DNA of 64,000 bases from NCBI GenBank assembly GCA_013298945.1, contig JAAFJR010000003.1:248001-312000 (forward strand), in the 5' to 3' direction. Numbering within the stretch: position 1 is the first letter of the stretch; each line of letters opens with the position of its first letter. Made by a program: the position numbers and the translations under genes. Positions 37,680 through 47,311 of the stretch are shown here, in pieces. The DNA comes from Polaromonas sp. Its GTDB lineage: Bacteria > Pseudomonadota > Gammaproteobacteria > Burkholderiales > Burkholderiaceae_C. The notes beneath the pieces are model-generated. The model searched no databases. It was not told the origin of the DNA and was given only the letters and a program-made list of their open reading frames with translations.

Positions 37680-38161
37680 AATGCAGCCCCTTCGCCTTCA
37701 GCCAGTTCAGGGGCTGGGTTATACATCAAACCAAAGTGAACCAACCCGGTGACAGCACTTAAAACCCCCATGCCATAAATAAAGGGGGCTTTGTCAATTT
37801 TTAGCTGAGCGGTGTTGTCGCCGTTGATGGCAAATTGCTGTCCTGTTTTGAACATCAGGTAACCAAGAGCTACGAGCGCAGCGCCAATCAAAAAATGCAC
37901 GATGATGCCTTGGGCACGACGCACGTCTTCAGGCAAGACACTATCTAAAGAGTCAAAAACCACATGCTCGCCGCGCTGTGATACCAAAGGCAATGCACCG
38001 AATATCACCACAACCATCAATAGCTCAGTCAACTCTAACGAGCCAGGAATAGATTGACTCAGAATTTTTCGTCCACCCACATCAAAAAAAGTCAGCGCCA
38101 TGATGGCGAACAAAGCCGTTCCTGAGAGTAAACCACACGCCATTTCAAGAAATTTTTTCAA
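37676..38161 (-). CDS. dctQ: TRAP transporter small permease (DctQ-like)
   Basis: 161 residues with four membrane segments (SGTALFAIMALTFFDVGGRK start, ELTELLMVVVIFGALPLV) as in DctQ. It partners with the large permease encoded next, whose ATG overlaps its stop. Weak C-terminal tail of Glu/Ala residues. Confidence 0.9.
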   Translation of the reverse strand: MKKFLEMACGLLSGTALFAIMALTFFDVGGRKILSQSIPGSLELTELLMVVVIFGALPLVSQRGEHVVFDSLDSVLPEDVRRAQGIIVHFLIGAALVALGYLMFKTGQQFAINGDNTAQLKIDKAPFIYGMGVLSAVTGLVHFGLMYNPAPELAEGEGAAL

Positions 38162-38224
38162 AACTCACCTCACATAATAACTATCAACATGACTTTACCG
38201 CAAACCACTGCCATGTAACGGGCA

Positions 38225-38262
38225 ATAAAAAGTGCGGCACTCATACAAAGACGAGGCCGCAC
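38225..38262 (-). terminator. Possible attenuator between dctP and dctQ
   Basis: On the minus strand GTGCGGC and GCCGCAC form a hairpin followed by TTTTTATT, in the 129-base gap after dctP. A leaky terminator here would allow more receptor than permease, a common arrangement in binding-protein operons. Confidence 0.6.
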
Positions 38263-38290
38263 ACAAAACAAAACCTAAAAACGGGGCAGA

Positions 38291-39301
38291 TTATTTTTCT
38301 TGCTTAGCAATCTCAGCGCGGAATTCAGCCAGCACTTTGTCGGCGTTTTTCAAGCCTTTGGCTTCAGCATCTTTTACCCATTTGGCTTCCAAAGCGGATG
38401 TTTTAGATTTCACTTCGGCTACAAATTTGGCATCAGCCTTCGTCACTTGCACGCCATTGGCTTGCATCAGTGCAAAAGCGCGGGTGTCCACTTTATCCCA
38501 GCCACGTCCAAAAATACGAGCCGCCGTTTCACCAGAAATGGCATCTATCGCTTTCTTTTCTTCAGCCGTTAATTTGTCGTATTTGGCTTGGTTCATTGCA
38601 AACACAAAACTGGTGTTGTACAAACCGCCTGGAAAAGTCGTGGCGTGTTTGATGATTTTGTCGATGCGGAACGACTCAGTTGACTCTGCCGGGAACAGCG
38701 TGCCGTCCATCACACCACCAGAGAGCAATTCATATGAATCTGGCGCGGGCTTCAAGGTCACATTCATTCCCAATGTTTTGGAGATTTCGTTGACCATGCC
38801 GCCGCCAATGCGGAATTTCAAGCCATCCAAATCAGCTACTTTAGCGATCGGACGCTTGGTATTGAACACAATGCCAGGGCCGTGGGTAAAGAGCGCCAAA
38901 ACCTTCACGCCAGCATTTTCAGCTTCGAATTGAGGATATTTAGAAGTCACTTTACTGAAAGCCACAGAAATCGACTCAGCCGAGTTGCCCAAAAACGGAA
39001 ACTCACCCATTTGCGTCAGCACAAATCGGCCTGGGGTGTAGCCGTGAACGGTGTATGACACGTCAGCCAAGCCATTTTTCACAGCATCGTAGGTGCCAGG
39101 TGCTGGCGATACACCACGCGGCAAAATGTTGCATTTCATTTTGCCAGCAGTGTTTTTTGCTAATAAGTCACACCATTCTTGTTGTGCCTTGCTAGCGGTA
39201 TGGGTGGGTGGCAGCCAAGTCGAAACTGTCAATACAGTTTGCGCTGATACTGCCCCAGCAATCAAGGCCAAGGGTAAAAATGCAAGTGTTTTCAGCTTCA
39301 T
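38291..39301 (-). CDS. dctP: TRAP transporter substrate-binding protein (DctP-like)
   Basis: 336 residues from ATG 39301. A signal peptide (MKLKTLAFLPLALIAGAVSA) precedes the DctP fold (VSTWLPPTHTASKAQQ, GLKFRIGGGMVNEISKTLG with the conserved carboxylate-binding Arg, LTAEEKKAIDA). It is the periplasmic receptor of the TRAP system and the first gene of the operon. Confidence 0.94.
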   Translation of the reverse strand: MKLKTLAFLPLALIAGAVSAQTVLTVSTWLPPTHTASKAQQEWCDLLAKNTAGKMKCNILPRGVSPAPGTYDAVKNGLADVSYTVHGYTPGRFVLTQMGEFPFLGNSAESISVAFSKVTSKYPQFEAENAGVKVLALFTHGPGIVFNTKRPIAKVADLDGLKFRIGGGMVNEISKTLGMNVTLKPAPDSYELLSGGVMDGTLFPAESTESFRIDKIIKHATTFPGGLYNTSFVFAMNQAKYDKLTAEEKKAIDAISGETAARIFGRGWDKVDTRAFALMQANGVQVTKADAKFVAEVKSKTSALEAKWVKDAEAKGLKNADKVLAEFRAEIAKQEK

Positions 39302-39430
39302 ATAGTTACTTTCCATAATTAATGAGATACTGATTACTGTACGTTAAATCTGTTTGCAAACCCATAGGATTTACCCCAATATTCCCGACCAGTTGGTCGA
39401 ATTTGTCTTGCATGCGTCTTTCTTGGGCGT

Positions 39431-39913
39431 TTATCCCAAACGGAAGATGCTTAGCTGTACGCGGTCAGGAAACCGCGCCCCTGTCCCTACAAAAATGCTT
39501 TGAGTCAGCCATTCCAGAGCGGGTGAGGAGACCTCAAAGGTGGGCACACAGCGAAAGTAAATCGCCTCGGGCGCAACGGGTTCACCACGTACCAGTTTGG
39601 CGATATCTGCCGCTGAGCCACGACGCAAAGCACGGTTTTGCAAAAAAATATGCTCCCCGTTGTCCAGTTCAATCATGTAGCGGGCGTCTAGATCTGCAGT
39701 CGTTTCAGACACAACGATTTGAAAGTCTGCCCCGCCGGGCAGCACTTTGCCGTTGACTTGCCCAGAAACCATGCCGCCAGTGATGGGGATGATGCGGCGC
39801 TTGCCTCGGCTGTTTAGCCCAACGACATTGCCAGCTTCAATCGGTGCTGCAACGTAAACCGTTAAATCTAAGACATGCTGCAAAGCTGGCGCTGGAAGCG
39901 AAAATGCGTTCAT
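39431..39913 (-). CDS. DUF3237-family protein
   Basis: 160 residues from ATG 39913; a GTG 24 bases upstream is the alternative. The pattern VYVAAPIEAG, IPITGGMVSG, VLPGGADFQ, and the ending EWLTQSIFVGTGAR is typical of DUF3237, a small beta-barrel family of unknown function. Single gene between TRAP and the phosphatase. Confidence 0.85.
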   Translation of the reverse strand: MNAFSLPAPALQHVLDLTVYVAAPIEAGNVVGLNSRGKRRIIPITGGMVSGQVNGKVLPGGADFQIVVSETTADLDARYMIELDNGEHIFLQNRALRRGSAADIAKLVRGEPVAPEAIYFRCVPTFEVSSPALEWLTQSIFVGTGARFPDRVQLSIFRLG

Positions 39914-39989
39914 AGTGGTGATTAAAATTTCAATCACAACATTATGAACGCATCACTGGCTTTATCAAGCTGCCATAGCTGCATGCATA

Positions 39990-42206
39990 TTAGCTACCGA
40001 TTTGCCCGCCATCCAGCTTGGTAATCACAATGGTCGCAGAGCGTGGACGTTTACCCGCGCCATAGCCCACATTGGCTGGCCATTGGCTTTCGTAGTTGGC
40101 TGGGTTGTTGATGTCTGCCATCTTGGTGTTTTCACCTGGATGTTGAATGTTCACAAACATAGCCTTGCCGTCTGGCGTCTCGCACCAACCAGTGATTTCA
40201 GCGCCTTTAGGGCCGACCAAAAAGCGTTTGAAAGTAGCTTCTGTCGGTGTTTTGCCAATGTAGGTATCTACCGCTTTTTCGCTGCCATCACTGCGTTTGT
40301 ACGTGAGGGTTTTCTTATTTCCATCTCCCACATTCCCAGGAATGGCTGCCATGAGCATGCAGTTGGTCACGTCGGTGTAAGCGCCATCGTCGGTTTGAAT
40401 CCAGCAAATACCCGTGGCTTGGCTGAACACCAAACCGTCGGGTGACGATAAATCGTTGGCATCGGTCAGGTTTGACAAGTTAATCTTGCCTTTGTCAGCG
40501 CCCGCTTCAGCAGCTGTCAAATACAAATCCCATTTGAACGAGGTATCTGCTGGCTTGCCTTGTGCCAACCGGATGATGTGGCCATTCACATTGCCACCGT
40601 TCTCTTTTGTACCTTTCATATCCTTGTAAACGCGCGGATTGGCAGCGTCCACACCAAATTCGCCATCCAAGGTGCGGTTGGCATTGTTGGTGAGGGTGAT
40701 GTAAACCTCGCCATTGCGTGGATTCACACCCGCCCACTCTGGTCTGTCCATTTTGGTCGCGCCCACAGCGTCTGCAGCCAAACGGGTAAAAATAGCAACG
40801 TCAGCGTCAGACTTGAACTCAAAATCAGGGTTAAACGCGACGATTGGGTTTTTCATCGACAACTCCAACCACTCACCCGTACCATCCGCTTTGAATTTGG
40901 CAACAAACAAAGTGCCCTTGTCCAAATATTTGTCGCCAACGGCGAGTTTGTCGTCGGCATTTGCATCACTTGCAATCCACAAAGCGTCGGACACAAATTT
41001 GTAGATGTACTCACCGCGCGAGTCGTCACCCATGTATCCGACCACAGGTTGTCCCACCACGGGTTTTGCAAATGTCACGTTTTCATGCCCCATGCGACCC
41101 AGCGCTGTGCGTTTGCGCAAAGCTTGAGTGGGTTTGTACGGGTCAAGTTCAACGATGTAGCCGAATGTGTTCATCTCGTTGCGGTAGTCGTCTTTGGCGC
41201 TTGCGCCTATCGCACCGTTGTTCCAGCGCACATATTGGTCGCTGCTGCCCGCGCTTTCCCAGCCGTGGCGGCTGGCTGCGCCGGCTCTGCGGCCGTAACG
41301 GTTCAAAGCTGCAACGGCTTTGTCTTTCGCGCCGCGTTTGGCATCGTCTTTGTCGTCACGTGTGAAGTAGCCAAACCAGTTTTCTTCACCCGAAGCGTAG
41401 GTTCCCCAAGGGGTTTTGCCCGTACCGCAGTTGTTCAAGGTGCCACGTACTTTTGTGCCGTCAGTGCTGTATTTGGTAATCAAGTGTTCGCTGCCACGTG
41501 CTGGGCCGTGGATAACAGCTTCAGACATCGTCGTCACACGGCGGTTGAAGTTTGAGGCGGACTTGTAGCGCCATTTGCCACCTTCTGTAGCCACTTCAAT
41601 GACGGACAGCCCGTGAATCATCAACTCTTTGTCCACCTCAGCTGCTTTGCGGGGCAGCGTGGACGTGCCACCATCTGCGTGGATAAAGAAAGATGACAGC
41701 TTTTCGTCTGTCGTCGCTTCGTGGTTCATGGCAATCAGGCCGCGTGCGCTGTGGGTTGTGGATGCTTTACCGTTCGCATCTAAGCTAAACCACTCCATGC
41801 CGTCATGGTGGTCACCCGCGCGTTTGTCAAAATCAGTGTCCGAGCCGTCGTTTTTAAACGCTGCTGCGCCTGCCAAAATAGGGTCGCCCAGCGCATAAAA
41901 CACCTCGGCTTTGTAGCCAGCTGGCACGCTCACCATGTCTGCTAAGCTCTTTGCCACCGGCGTAAAGCCAAGTGTGCTCAAAGGTGTGTTTGCAGCCATA
42001 GCGCCTTGGCCAGAAGTTGCACATCCCGCTAAACCTGCCAAACCCGCACCACCCAGCAGCACCGATCCCGCAGCGCCCACGCCGCCACGCAACATGTTGC
42101 GGCGGCTTAAACGCAAGTTCAGAACCGCATCAAAATCTTGATTTTTAGAGGTGTTTGAGTCTTCGTTGTTGAAAATATCACTAGCGCGGGTATTGTTTGA
42201 ATTCAT
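39990..42206 (-). CDS. PhoX-family secreted phosphatase (DUF839)
   Basis: 738 residues. A Tat-type start (LSRRNMLRGGVGAAGS) is followed by a possible lipobox-like LAGC. The body follows PhoX (HDGMEWFSL, GLIAMNHEATTDE, HGWESAGSSD, GWCETPDGKAMFVNIQHPGE), a calcium- and iron-dependent alkaline phosphatase fold in the periplasm. No PhoB box was checked in the 75-base gap to the divergent kinase gene. Confidence 0.9.
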   Translation of the reverse strand: MNSNNTRASDIFNNEDSNTSKNQDFDAVLNLRLSRRNMLRGGVGAAGSVLLGGAGLAGLAGCATSGQGAMAANTPLSTLGFTPVAKSLADMVSVPAGYKAEVFYALGDPILAGAAAFKNDGSDTDFDKRAGDHHDGMEWFSLDANGKASTTHSARGLIAMNHEATTDEKLSSFFIHADGGTSTLPRKAAEVDKELMIHGLSVIEVATEGGKWRYKSASNFNRRVTTMSEAVIHGPARGSEHLITKYSTDGTKVRGTLNNCGTGKTPWGTYASGEENWFGYFTRDDKDDAKRGAKDKAVAALNRYGRRAGAASRHGWESAGSSDQYVRWNNGAIGASAKDDYRNEMNTFGYIVELDPYKPTQALRKRTALGRMGHENVTFAKPVVGQPVVGYMGDDSRGEYIYKFVSDALWIASDANADDKLAVGDKYLDKGTLFVAKFKADGTGEWLELSMKNPIVAFNPDFEFKSDADVAIFTRLAADAVGATKMDRPEWAGVNPRNGEVYITLTNNANRTLDGEFGVDAANPRVYKDMKGTKENGGNVNGHIIRLAQGKPADTSFKWDLYLTAAEAGADKGKINLSNLTDANDLSSPDGLVFSQATGICWIQTDDGAYTDVTNCMLMAAIPGNVGDGNKKTLTYKRSDGSEKAVDTYIGKTPTEATFKRFLVGPKGAEITGWCETPDGKAMFVNIQHPGENTKMADINNPANYESQWPANVGYGAGKRPRSATIVITKLDGGQIGS

Positions 42207-42280
42207 GAATTAGCTTTCCTGAGCAGATTAAAAATCAAAATAATGCCGCAGTCCTGTGTCAATTCAATGACAATGACCCT

Positions 42281-43378
42281 ATGAATCGCAGTAAAAACAA
42301 TAGCGCCGACCACCCGCGCCACGCTTTCGAGACCTTAACTCCAGACGTGGTGCTAGACGCCCTGGCTAGCGTAGGTTTGTACGGCGATGGGCGATTAACA
42401 GCTTTGAGCTCTTACGAAAACCGCGTGTATCAAGTGCATTTGGAGCACGGTTTAGCTAGAGACGCTGCCGCACCCAGCTCTGTCGTCGTCAAGTTTTACC
42501 GCCCCGAGCGCTGGACAGACGCGCAAATCCGCGAAGAGCACAGCTTCAGTTTTGAGCTGATGTCGGCTGAAATCCCCGTCGTTGGCCCTTTGGTATTGCA
42601 AGGCGAACACCTTCATCATTTCGGCGGCTTCGCCTTCAGCGTCAGCCCGCAGCGCGGTGGCAGACCCCCCGAGCTGGACGATTTTGAGGTGTTGGAATGG
42701 ATAGGCTGCTTCCTCGCCCGCATCCACACAGTGGGCGCTGCCAAGCCCTTTGTGCACCGACCGGCTTTAAATGTGCAAAGCTTTGGCTTTGAGTCTATGG
42801 AATGGCTGCTCAGCCACGACATGGTGCCATTAGATGTACAGGGCGCATGGCAAAAAACATGCCAAAATGCTATTGATTTAATAGCTGCTCAGGCAATAAA
42901 TACGCCGACTATAGGCAAAAATGAGCCTCAAAAAATTGATAAAAATGATAGCAGCTCTGACATAGCCATCATCCGCCTACACGGCGACTGTCACCCTGGC
43001 AACATCTTGTGGACGCCGACCGACGCTCCCCACGGTGGCCCACATTTTGTCGATTTGGACGACGCCCGCAGCGGCCCTGCTGTGCAAGATTTGTGGATGC
43101 TGCTCAGTGGCGACCGCCGTCAGCGCACAACGCAATTGAGCGCTTTGATAGACGGCTACGAGCAATTCCGCCCCTTTGATCGCCGCGAGCTTGCACTCAT
43201 CGAACCGCTGAGAACTTTAAGACTCATCCATTACAGCGCTTGGTTGGCCCGCCGCTGGCAAGACCCCACTTTTCCCGTCAACTTCCCATGGTTTGGCACA
43301 AGTGACTACTGGAAATCGCAAATTAATACGCTTGAAGAGCAAATTGAAGCGATGCAGGAAGCACCTTTAAATATTTAA
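42281..43378 (+). CDS. srkA: SrkA/RdoA-like Ser/Thr kinase with in-frame repeat insertion
   Basis: 365 residues. The family fold is clear: SYENRVYQVHLEHG near the N-terminus, the catalytic loop LHGDCHPGN and the metal-binding FVDLDDARSGPAVQDLW. SrkA-type kinases act in stress-response protein phosphorylation. Directly before the catalytic loop, residues ~196-227 (NAIDLIAAQAINTPTIGKN...) are encoded by the dispersed repeat and are not seen in the usual family sequence, as far as I recall. The frame stays open, so an active enzyme with an added loop is plausible. Confidence 0.88.
   Translation: MNRSKNNSADHPRHAFETLTPDVVLDALASVGLYGDGRLTALSSYENRVYQVHLEHGLARDAAAPSSVVVKFYRPERWTDAQIREEHSFSFELMSAEIPVVGPLVLQGEHLHHFGGFAFSVSPQRGGRPPELDDFEVLEWIGCFLARIHTVGAAKPFVHRPALNVQSFGFESMEWLLSHDMVPLDVQGAWQKTCQNAIDLIAAQAINTPTIGKNEPQKIDKNDSSSDIAIIRLHGDCHPGNILWTPTDAPHGGPHFVDLDDARSGPAVQDLWMLLSGDRRQRTTQLSALIDGYEQFRPFDRRELALIEPLRTLRLIHYSAWLARRWQDPTFPVNFPWFGTSDYWKSQINTLEEQIEAMQEAPLNI
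42866..42950 (+). repeat. Dispersed repeat copy 7, in frame inside the SrkA-like gene
   Basis: AATGCTATTGATTTAATAGC then TGCTCAGGCAATAAATACGC and CGACTATAGGC. Reads as NAIDLIAAQAINTPTI in the gene's frame; CAG replaces the usual TAG. Confidence 0.88.
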
Positions 43379-43473
43379 TGCTAATATTAAGTTACACATG
43401 TGACAAAAATCGCGTAATTTGTCTTTTAATAAGGTGAATTAGTGGTGAATTAATTTTGAGGTAAAAACTGAGT

Positions 43474-44919
43474 ATGTCAACCCATCCTCAAGATGCTGAC
43501 CACCGCCAAGCGAGGCGAGGCGAGTGGATTGCACTCAAAAAAACCAACTTGCTCATGGTGCCGCGTCCCCGAACGGTGGACTATATTCTACGCTTCGGTA
43601 TCGCACTCGCACTTGTTTATCAAACCAATACGTTATTGATAGCAACTATCTGGCTGCTGGTCTCTATATCTGTCGATGTGTTGATTTCCAACACGATGCG
43701 GCTCTACAGAGAGCAGGTGACTGATGTCACATCTCTGGCTGGTAAAGAATTTATCTATCGGCGTTTTAAATATTTGTGGTACTTCAATACCATGTGGTTT
43801 GGCATCACTTCATTTGTTTTCGCTGGAGACAAAACAGTTGAAAGTCAGTTTGTGATGATTTGCCTTCTAAATTTGGTTGCCTTATTGTGCGTTGCCAAAA
43901 CAAGTGTACACCCAGAGTTTTGTTACCGAATCATATTTATTATCACTTTTAGTCAAATCGCAGGTATTGTGTGGAATATTGCTAGCGTATTCGACTCTCT
44001 CGGACCTATCAAGCACAACATTTATGGTGTTTATTTGCTGCTTCAATATCTGGTTTTATTAAGAATCTGCAATGTATTTTTTAAATATGTGAAACGTAAT
44101 TTCGAGCTGTTGTTTGATAACAATGAGTTGATCAATAATTTATCAACCAAATCAATACAACTAGACCATGAACGCAAAGTCGCCATATCTGCCAATGAAA
44201 CCATTCAGCGGTTTTACAGCAATGCAGCGCACGATGTCAGGCAGCCCGTTTATGCCATGCAAATGTACGCTTCGATGTTGCACGAGGATGCATCTTTAGG
44301 CGAAATCTTGCTGCCTAAAATTCAACAGTCATGCATTGGTATTAATTCACTCTTTAATTCTTTGTTTGATTTTCAGCAGCTAAAGCTTGGAACGATTGCT
44401 TACCAACCTCGCCACGTCCAAATCCATCGACTACTGCAAGAGTTAAATATTCAGTTCATGCCATTAGCGCAAAACAAGCAGCTGAAATTAAAACTTAAGC
44501 CAGTCGATGGTGATGTGCTTGTGGACGAAATACTCATCAAACGCGTTTTAGGCAATTTCATCGTCAACGCTATCCGGTACACCAGTAAAGGCGGGATATT
44601 GGTTGCTGTTCGCCATGAAAAAAGCAAAAAAATGCTTAACTTTGAAGTTTGGGATACTGGTCAAGGCATTGCAGATGAAAATAAGATGTTGATATTCAAC
44701 GAGTTTTTCAAGGTTCCGGAGCAAGAAGTCCAAGACGACGAGGGCTTCGGCTTAGGCTTAGCCATTGTCAGGCAGCTCGCACAGCTTGTAGAGGGTAGCC
44801 ATATCTCGGTTAAATCAAAATTGAATCGCGGCAGTGTGTTCATATTCAGTGTGCCTGACACTTTGTACAGTACTGCTTGGAAACATTCGAAGGCATCGTC
44901 TAGCCTAAAAGTAAAGTAA
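43474..44919 (+). CDS. Membrane sensor histidine kinase, orphan
   Basis: 481 residues with GAGG upstream. About six membrane segments (to ~residue 210) precede a helical linker, an H-box NAAHDVRQPVYAM with the likely phosphorylated His, and an HATPase domain (NFIVNAIRYTSKGG, WDTGQGI, GFGLGLAIVRQLA). No separate input domain outside the membrane and no receiver domain. No response regulator lies next to it. Confidence 0.88.
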   Translation: MSTHPQDADHRQARRGEWIALKKTNLLMVPRPRTVDYILRFGIALALVYQTNTLLIATIWLLVSISVDVLISNTMRLYREQVTDVTSLAGKEFIYRRFKYLWYFNTMWFGITSFVFAGDKTVESQFVMICLLNLVALLCVAKTSVHPEFCYRIIFIITFSQIAGIVWNIASVFDSLGPIKHNIYGVYLLLQYLVLLRICNVFFKYVKRNFELLFDNNELINNLSTKSIQLDHERKVAISANETIQRFYSNAAHDVRQPVYAMQMYASMLHEDASLGEILLPKIQQSCIGINSLFNSLFDFQQLKLGTIAYQPRHVQIHRLLQELNIQFMPLAQNKQLKLKLKPVDGDVLVDEILIKRVLGNFIVNAIRYTSKGGILVAVRHEKSKKMLNFEVWDTGQGIADENKMLIFNEFFKVPEQEVQDDEGFGLGLAIVRQLAQLVEGSHISVKSKLNRGSVFIFSVPDTLYSTAWKHSKASSSLKVK

Positions 44920-44992
44920 TGTAGTTCGCTGTTTTGTGGATAAAAATCACCAAACTTCTAGCTTCAAATCTTCTGTACAAACTTCAACAAAT

Positions 44993-45020
44993 AAAAAAAG
45001 CGCCCAATGGCGCTTTTTTT
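44993..45020. terminator. Bidirectional rho-independent terminator
   Basis: AAAAAAAGCGCC (44993-45004), loop CAAT, GGCGCTTTTTTT (45009-45020). It serves both the histidine kinase and htpG, which converge here. Confidence 0.92.
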
Positions 45021-45037
45021 CAAACCGTGTTGATTTG

Positions 45038-47017
45038 TTATACCAACAATGCATTCACCCGTCGCACATAGGCTGCTGGGTCAGTTGGCATACCGCCTTC
45101 AGCCAACAGCGCTTGGTCAAACAGAATGTGCGCTAGGTCGTTGAAATTGACGGAGCCTTCCAGTTTCTTCACCAGCGGGTGATCGGCATTCACTTCCAGC
45201 ACGGGTTTGACTTCAGGGGCGGTTTGGCCGGCTTGCTTGAGCATGCGTGCCAGTTGCGTGCTCATGCCGTGGTCTTGCACCACCAAGCAGGCGGGTGAGT
45301 CGACCAAGCGGGTGGTCACGCGCACGTCTTCGGCTTTGTCTTTCAGGGCTTCTTTGAGCTTGGCGAGCAGGGGTTTGAAAGTTTCGGCGGCTTCTTCAGC
45401 GGCTTTCTTTTCTTCTTCGTCTTGCAATTTGCCCAGATCGACCGCGCCTTTGGCAACGCTTTGCAGCGGTGTGCCGTCGAACTCGTTCACATAGTTCAGC
45501 GCCCACTCGTCCACGCGGTCGGTCATCAAGAGCACTTCAATGCCTTTTTTCTTGAACACTTCCAGTTGCGGGCTGTTTTTGGCAGCGGCGGCGTTGTCGG
45601 CGGTGATGTAGTAAATCGCTTCTTGGCCTTCTTTCATGCGGGCTTTGTAGTCAGCAAAGCTGACCGTAACTGTGTCAGTTGTGGTTGACGAAAAGCGCAT
45701 CAGCTTGGCCAGGCGATCTTTGTTGGTAAAGTCTTCGCCCAAACCTTCTTTGAGCACCGCACCAAACTCTGTGTAGAACGCGTCATATTTGCCTAATCCA
45801 GCTTCTTGCTCGGCTTTTTCTTCCGCAGACAACACGTCGGTTACGCCTTCTTCGGTTTTTGGCAAGGCATTGTGTTTGGCCAAGTCTTCCAGCATGCCCA
45901 AAACGCGCTTGGTGCAGCCTTCGCGGATGGCTTTCACGTCGCGGCTTTCTTGCAGCAGCTCGCGGCTCACGTTCAGCGGCAGGTCGTTGGAATCGACCAC
46001 GCCTTTGACGAAGCGCAAGTAGCCCGGCAACAACGCTTCGGCATCGTCCATGATGAAGACGCGTTTAACGTACAGCTTCAGGCCCGAGTTGCGCTCGCGG
46101 TTGTACAAGTCCATAGGCGCTTTGCTGGGGATGTACAGCAGCTGGGTGTATTCTTGGTTGCCTTCGACGCGGTTGTGCGTATGCGCTAGTGCGTCCGTAT
46201 GGTCGTGGCTGATTTGTTTGTAAAAGTCCTGGTATTGCTCAGGCGTGATGTCTTTTTTAGCACGCGTCCACAGGGCGCTGGCTTGGTTCACGGTTTCCCA
46301 TTCGCCGGTCATCACCATACCGCCGCCGGTGGTTCCTTTGGATGGGTCGTCCTTGTCGATAGGCTCGCCCTCTTTCCACTCTTCCTTTTCCATCAAAATC
46401 GGCAGGCTGATGTGGTCGGAATACTTGGCGATGATGCCTTTGAGCTTCCAGTTGTTGGCGTACTCCAGCGCATCGTCACGCAGGTGCAGGGTCACGCTGG
46501 TGCCGCGTTGGGCGCGCTCAATGCTCTCCACCTCAAAGTCGCCCGAGCCACCACTTACCCATCTGACGCCTTCGGCCGTTGGCAAACCTGCGCGGCGCGA
46601 TTCGACCGTGATTTTGTCCGCCACGATGAAGCCCGAGTAAAAGCCCACGCCGAATTGACCGATCAGCTGCGAGTCCGCCTTTTGGTCGCCCGACAGTTTG
46701 GAGACGAAATCTTTGGTGCCGCTTTTGGCGATGGTGCCGAGGTTGGCGATGGCTTCTTCTTGGCTCAAACCGATGCCGTTGTCGGCAATCGTTAGCGTTT
46801 TGGCATCTTTGTTGAAGCTGACGCGAACTTCCAATGTTGGCGCTTCTTCTAACAAAGCAGGCTTGTCCAGCGCTTCAAAACGCAGCTTGTCGCAAGCGTC
46901 CGAGGCGTTGGAGATCAGCTCGCGCATGAAAATCTCTTTGTTGGAGTACAGCGCGTGGGTGACGAGGTGCAGCAGTTGGGCTACTTCGGCTTGGAAGGAC
47001 AGGGTTTGCTTGGTCAT
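45038..47017 (-). CDS. htpG: Molecular chaperone HtpG (Hsp90)
   Basis: 659 residues, slightly longer than E. coli HtpG (624). The GHKL ATP site ([40 protein letters not shown]) opens the protein, followed by the middle client domain ([32 protein letters not shown]) and the dimerisation tail. Cytosolic ATP-driven chaperone. Single gene. Confidence 0.97.
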   Translation of the reverse strand: MTKQTLSFQAEVAQLLHLVTHALYSNKEIFMRELISNASDACDKLRFEALDKPALLEEAPTLEVRVSFNKDAKTLTIADNGIGLSQEEAIANLGTIAKSGTKDFVSKLSGDQKADSQLIGQFGVGFYSGFIVADKITVESRRAGLPTAEGVRWVSGGSGDFEVESIERAQRGTSVTLHLRDDALEYANNWKLKGIIAKYSDHISLPILMEKEEWKEGEPIDKDDPSKGTTGGGMVMTGEWETVNQASALWTRAKKDITPEQYQDFYKQISHDHTDALAHTHNRVEGNQEYTQLLYIPSKAPMDLYNRERNSGLKLYVKRVFIMDDAEALLPGYLRFVKGVVDSNDLPLNVSRELLQESRDVKAIREGCTKRVLGMLEDLAKHNALPKTEEGVTDVLSAEEKAEQEAGLGKYDAFYTEFGAVLKEGLGEDFTNKDRLAKLMRFSSTTTDTVTVSFADYKARMKEGQEAIYYITADNAAAAKNSPQLEVFKKKGIEVLLMTDRVDEWALNYVNEFDGTPLQSVAKGAVDLGKLQDEEEKKAAEEAAETFKPLLAKLKEALKDKAEDVRVTTRLVDSPACLVVQDHGMSTQLARMLKQAGQTAPEVKPVLEVNADHPLVKKLEGSVNFNDLAHILFDQALLAEGGMPTDPAAYVRRVNALLV

Positions 47018-47235
47018 GGTGTCAATTTTTTAGTTTTAGATATTAAATTTGGCCACTTTTCATCAGAGCATCAGAAAAGAGCAGCCTCCGAGTTTAGCGC
47101 GGCTTGCAGCGGGTTGGCTGCAGTACCGACCGAGCAGATATGGGGCTGGCGGCTGACATTTCAACGCTTGGCTTGTTGATGGCTCAAAAAGCGGTAAAAA
47201 CTGCTCAAAACTGGTAAAAAGGGCGTTTTTAGGGC

Positions 47236-47293
47236 TCTAATATGACTCTAGCCGGCGTATTTACTGCCTAAACAGCTATTAAAAATATAGCAA
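47236..47293 (-). repeat. Dispersed ~55-bp repeat, copy 8
   Basis: Minus strand: TTGCTATATTTTTAATAGCT then GTTTAGGCAGTAAATACGCC and GGCTAGAGTCATA. It starts ~20 bases past the hydrolase stop; the rest of the 294-base gap shows nothing else. Confidence 0.88.
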
Positions 47294-47311
47294 AATTAGC
47301 AACCTAACGAC

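Noticed and set aside
40560-41555. 331-codon open frame antisense to the PhoX-like gene
   Set aside because: It mirrors the coding frame of the phosphatase, has no recognisable domain or ribosome site, and the opposite strand is clearly coding.
47018-47235. Possible small gene or RNA between htpG and the dispersed repeat
   Set aside because: No convincing frame, ribosome site or hairpin structure was found.
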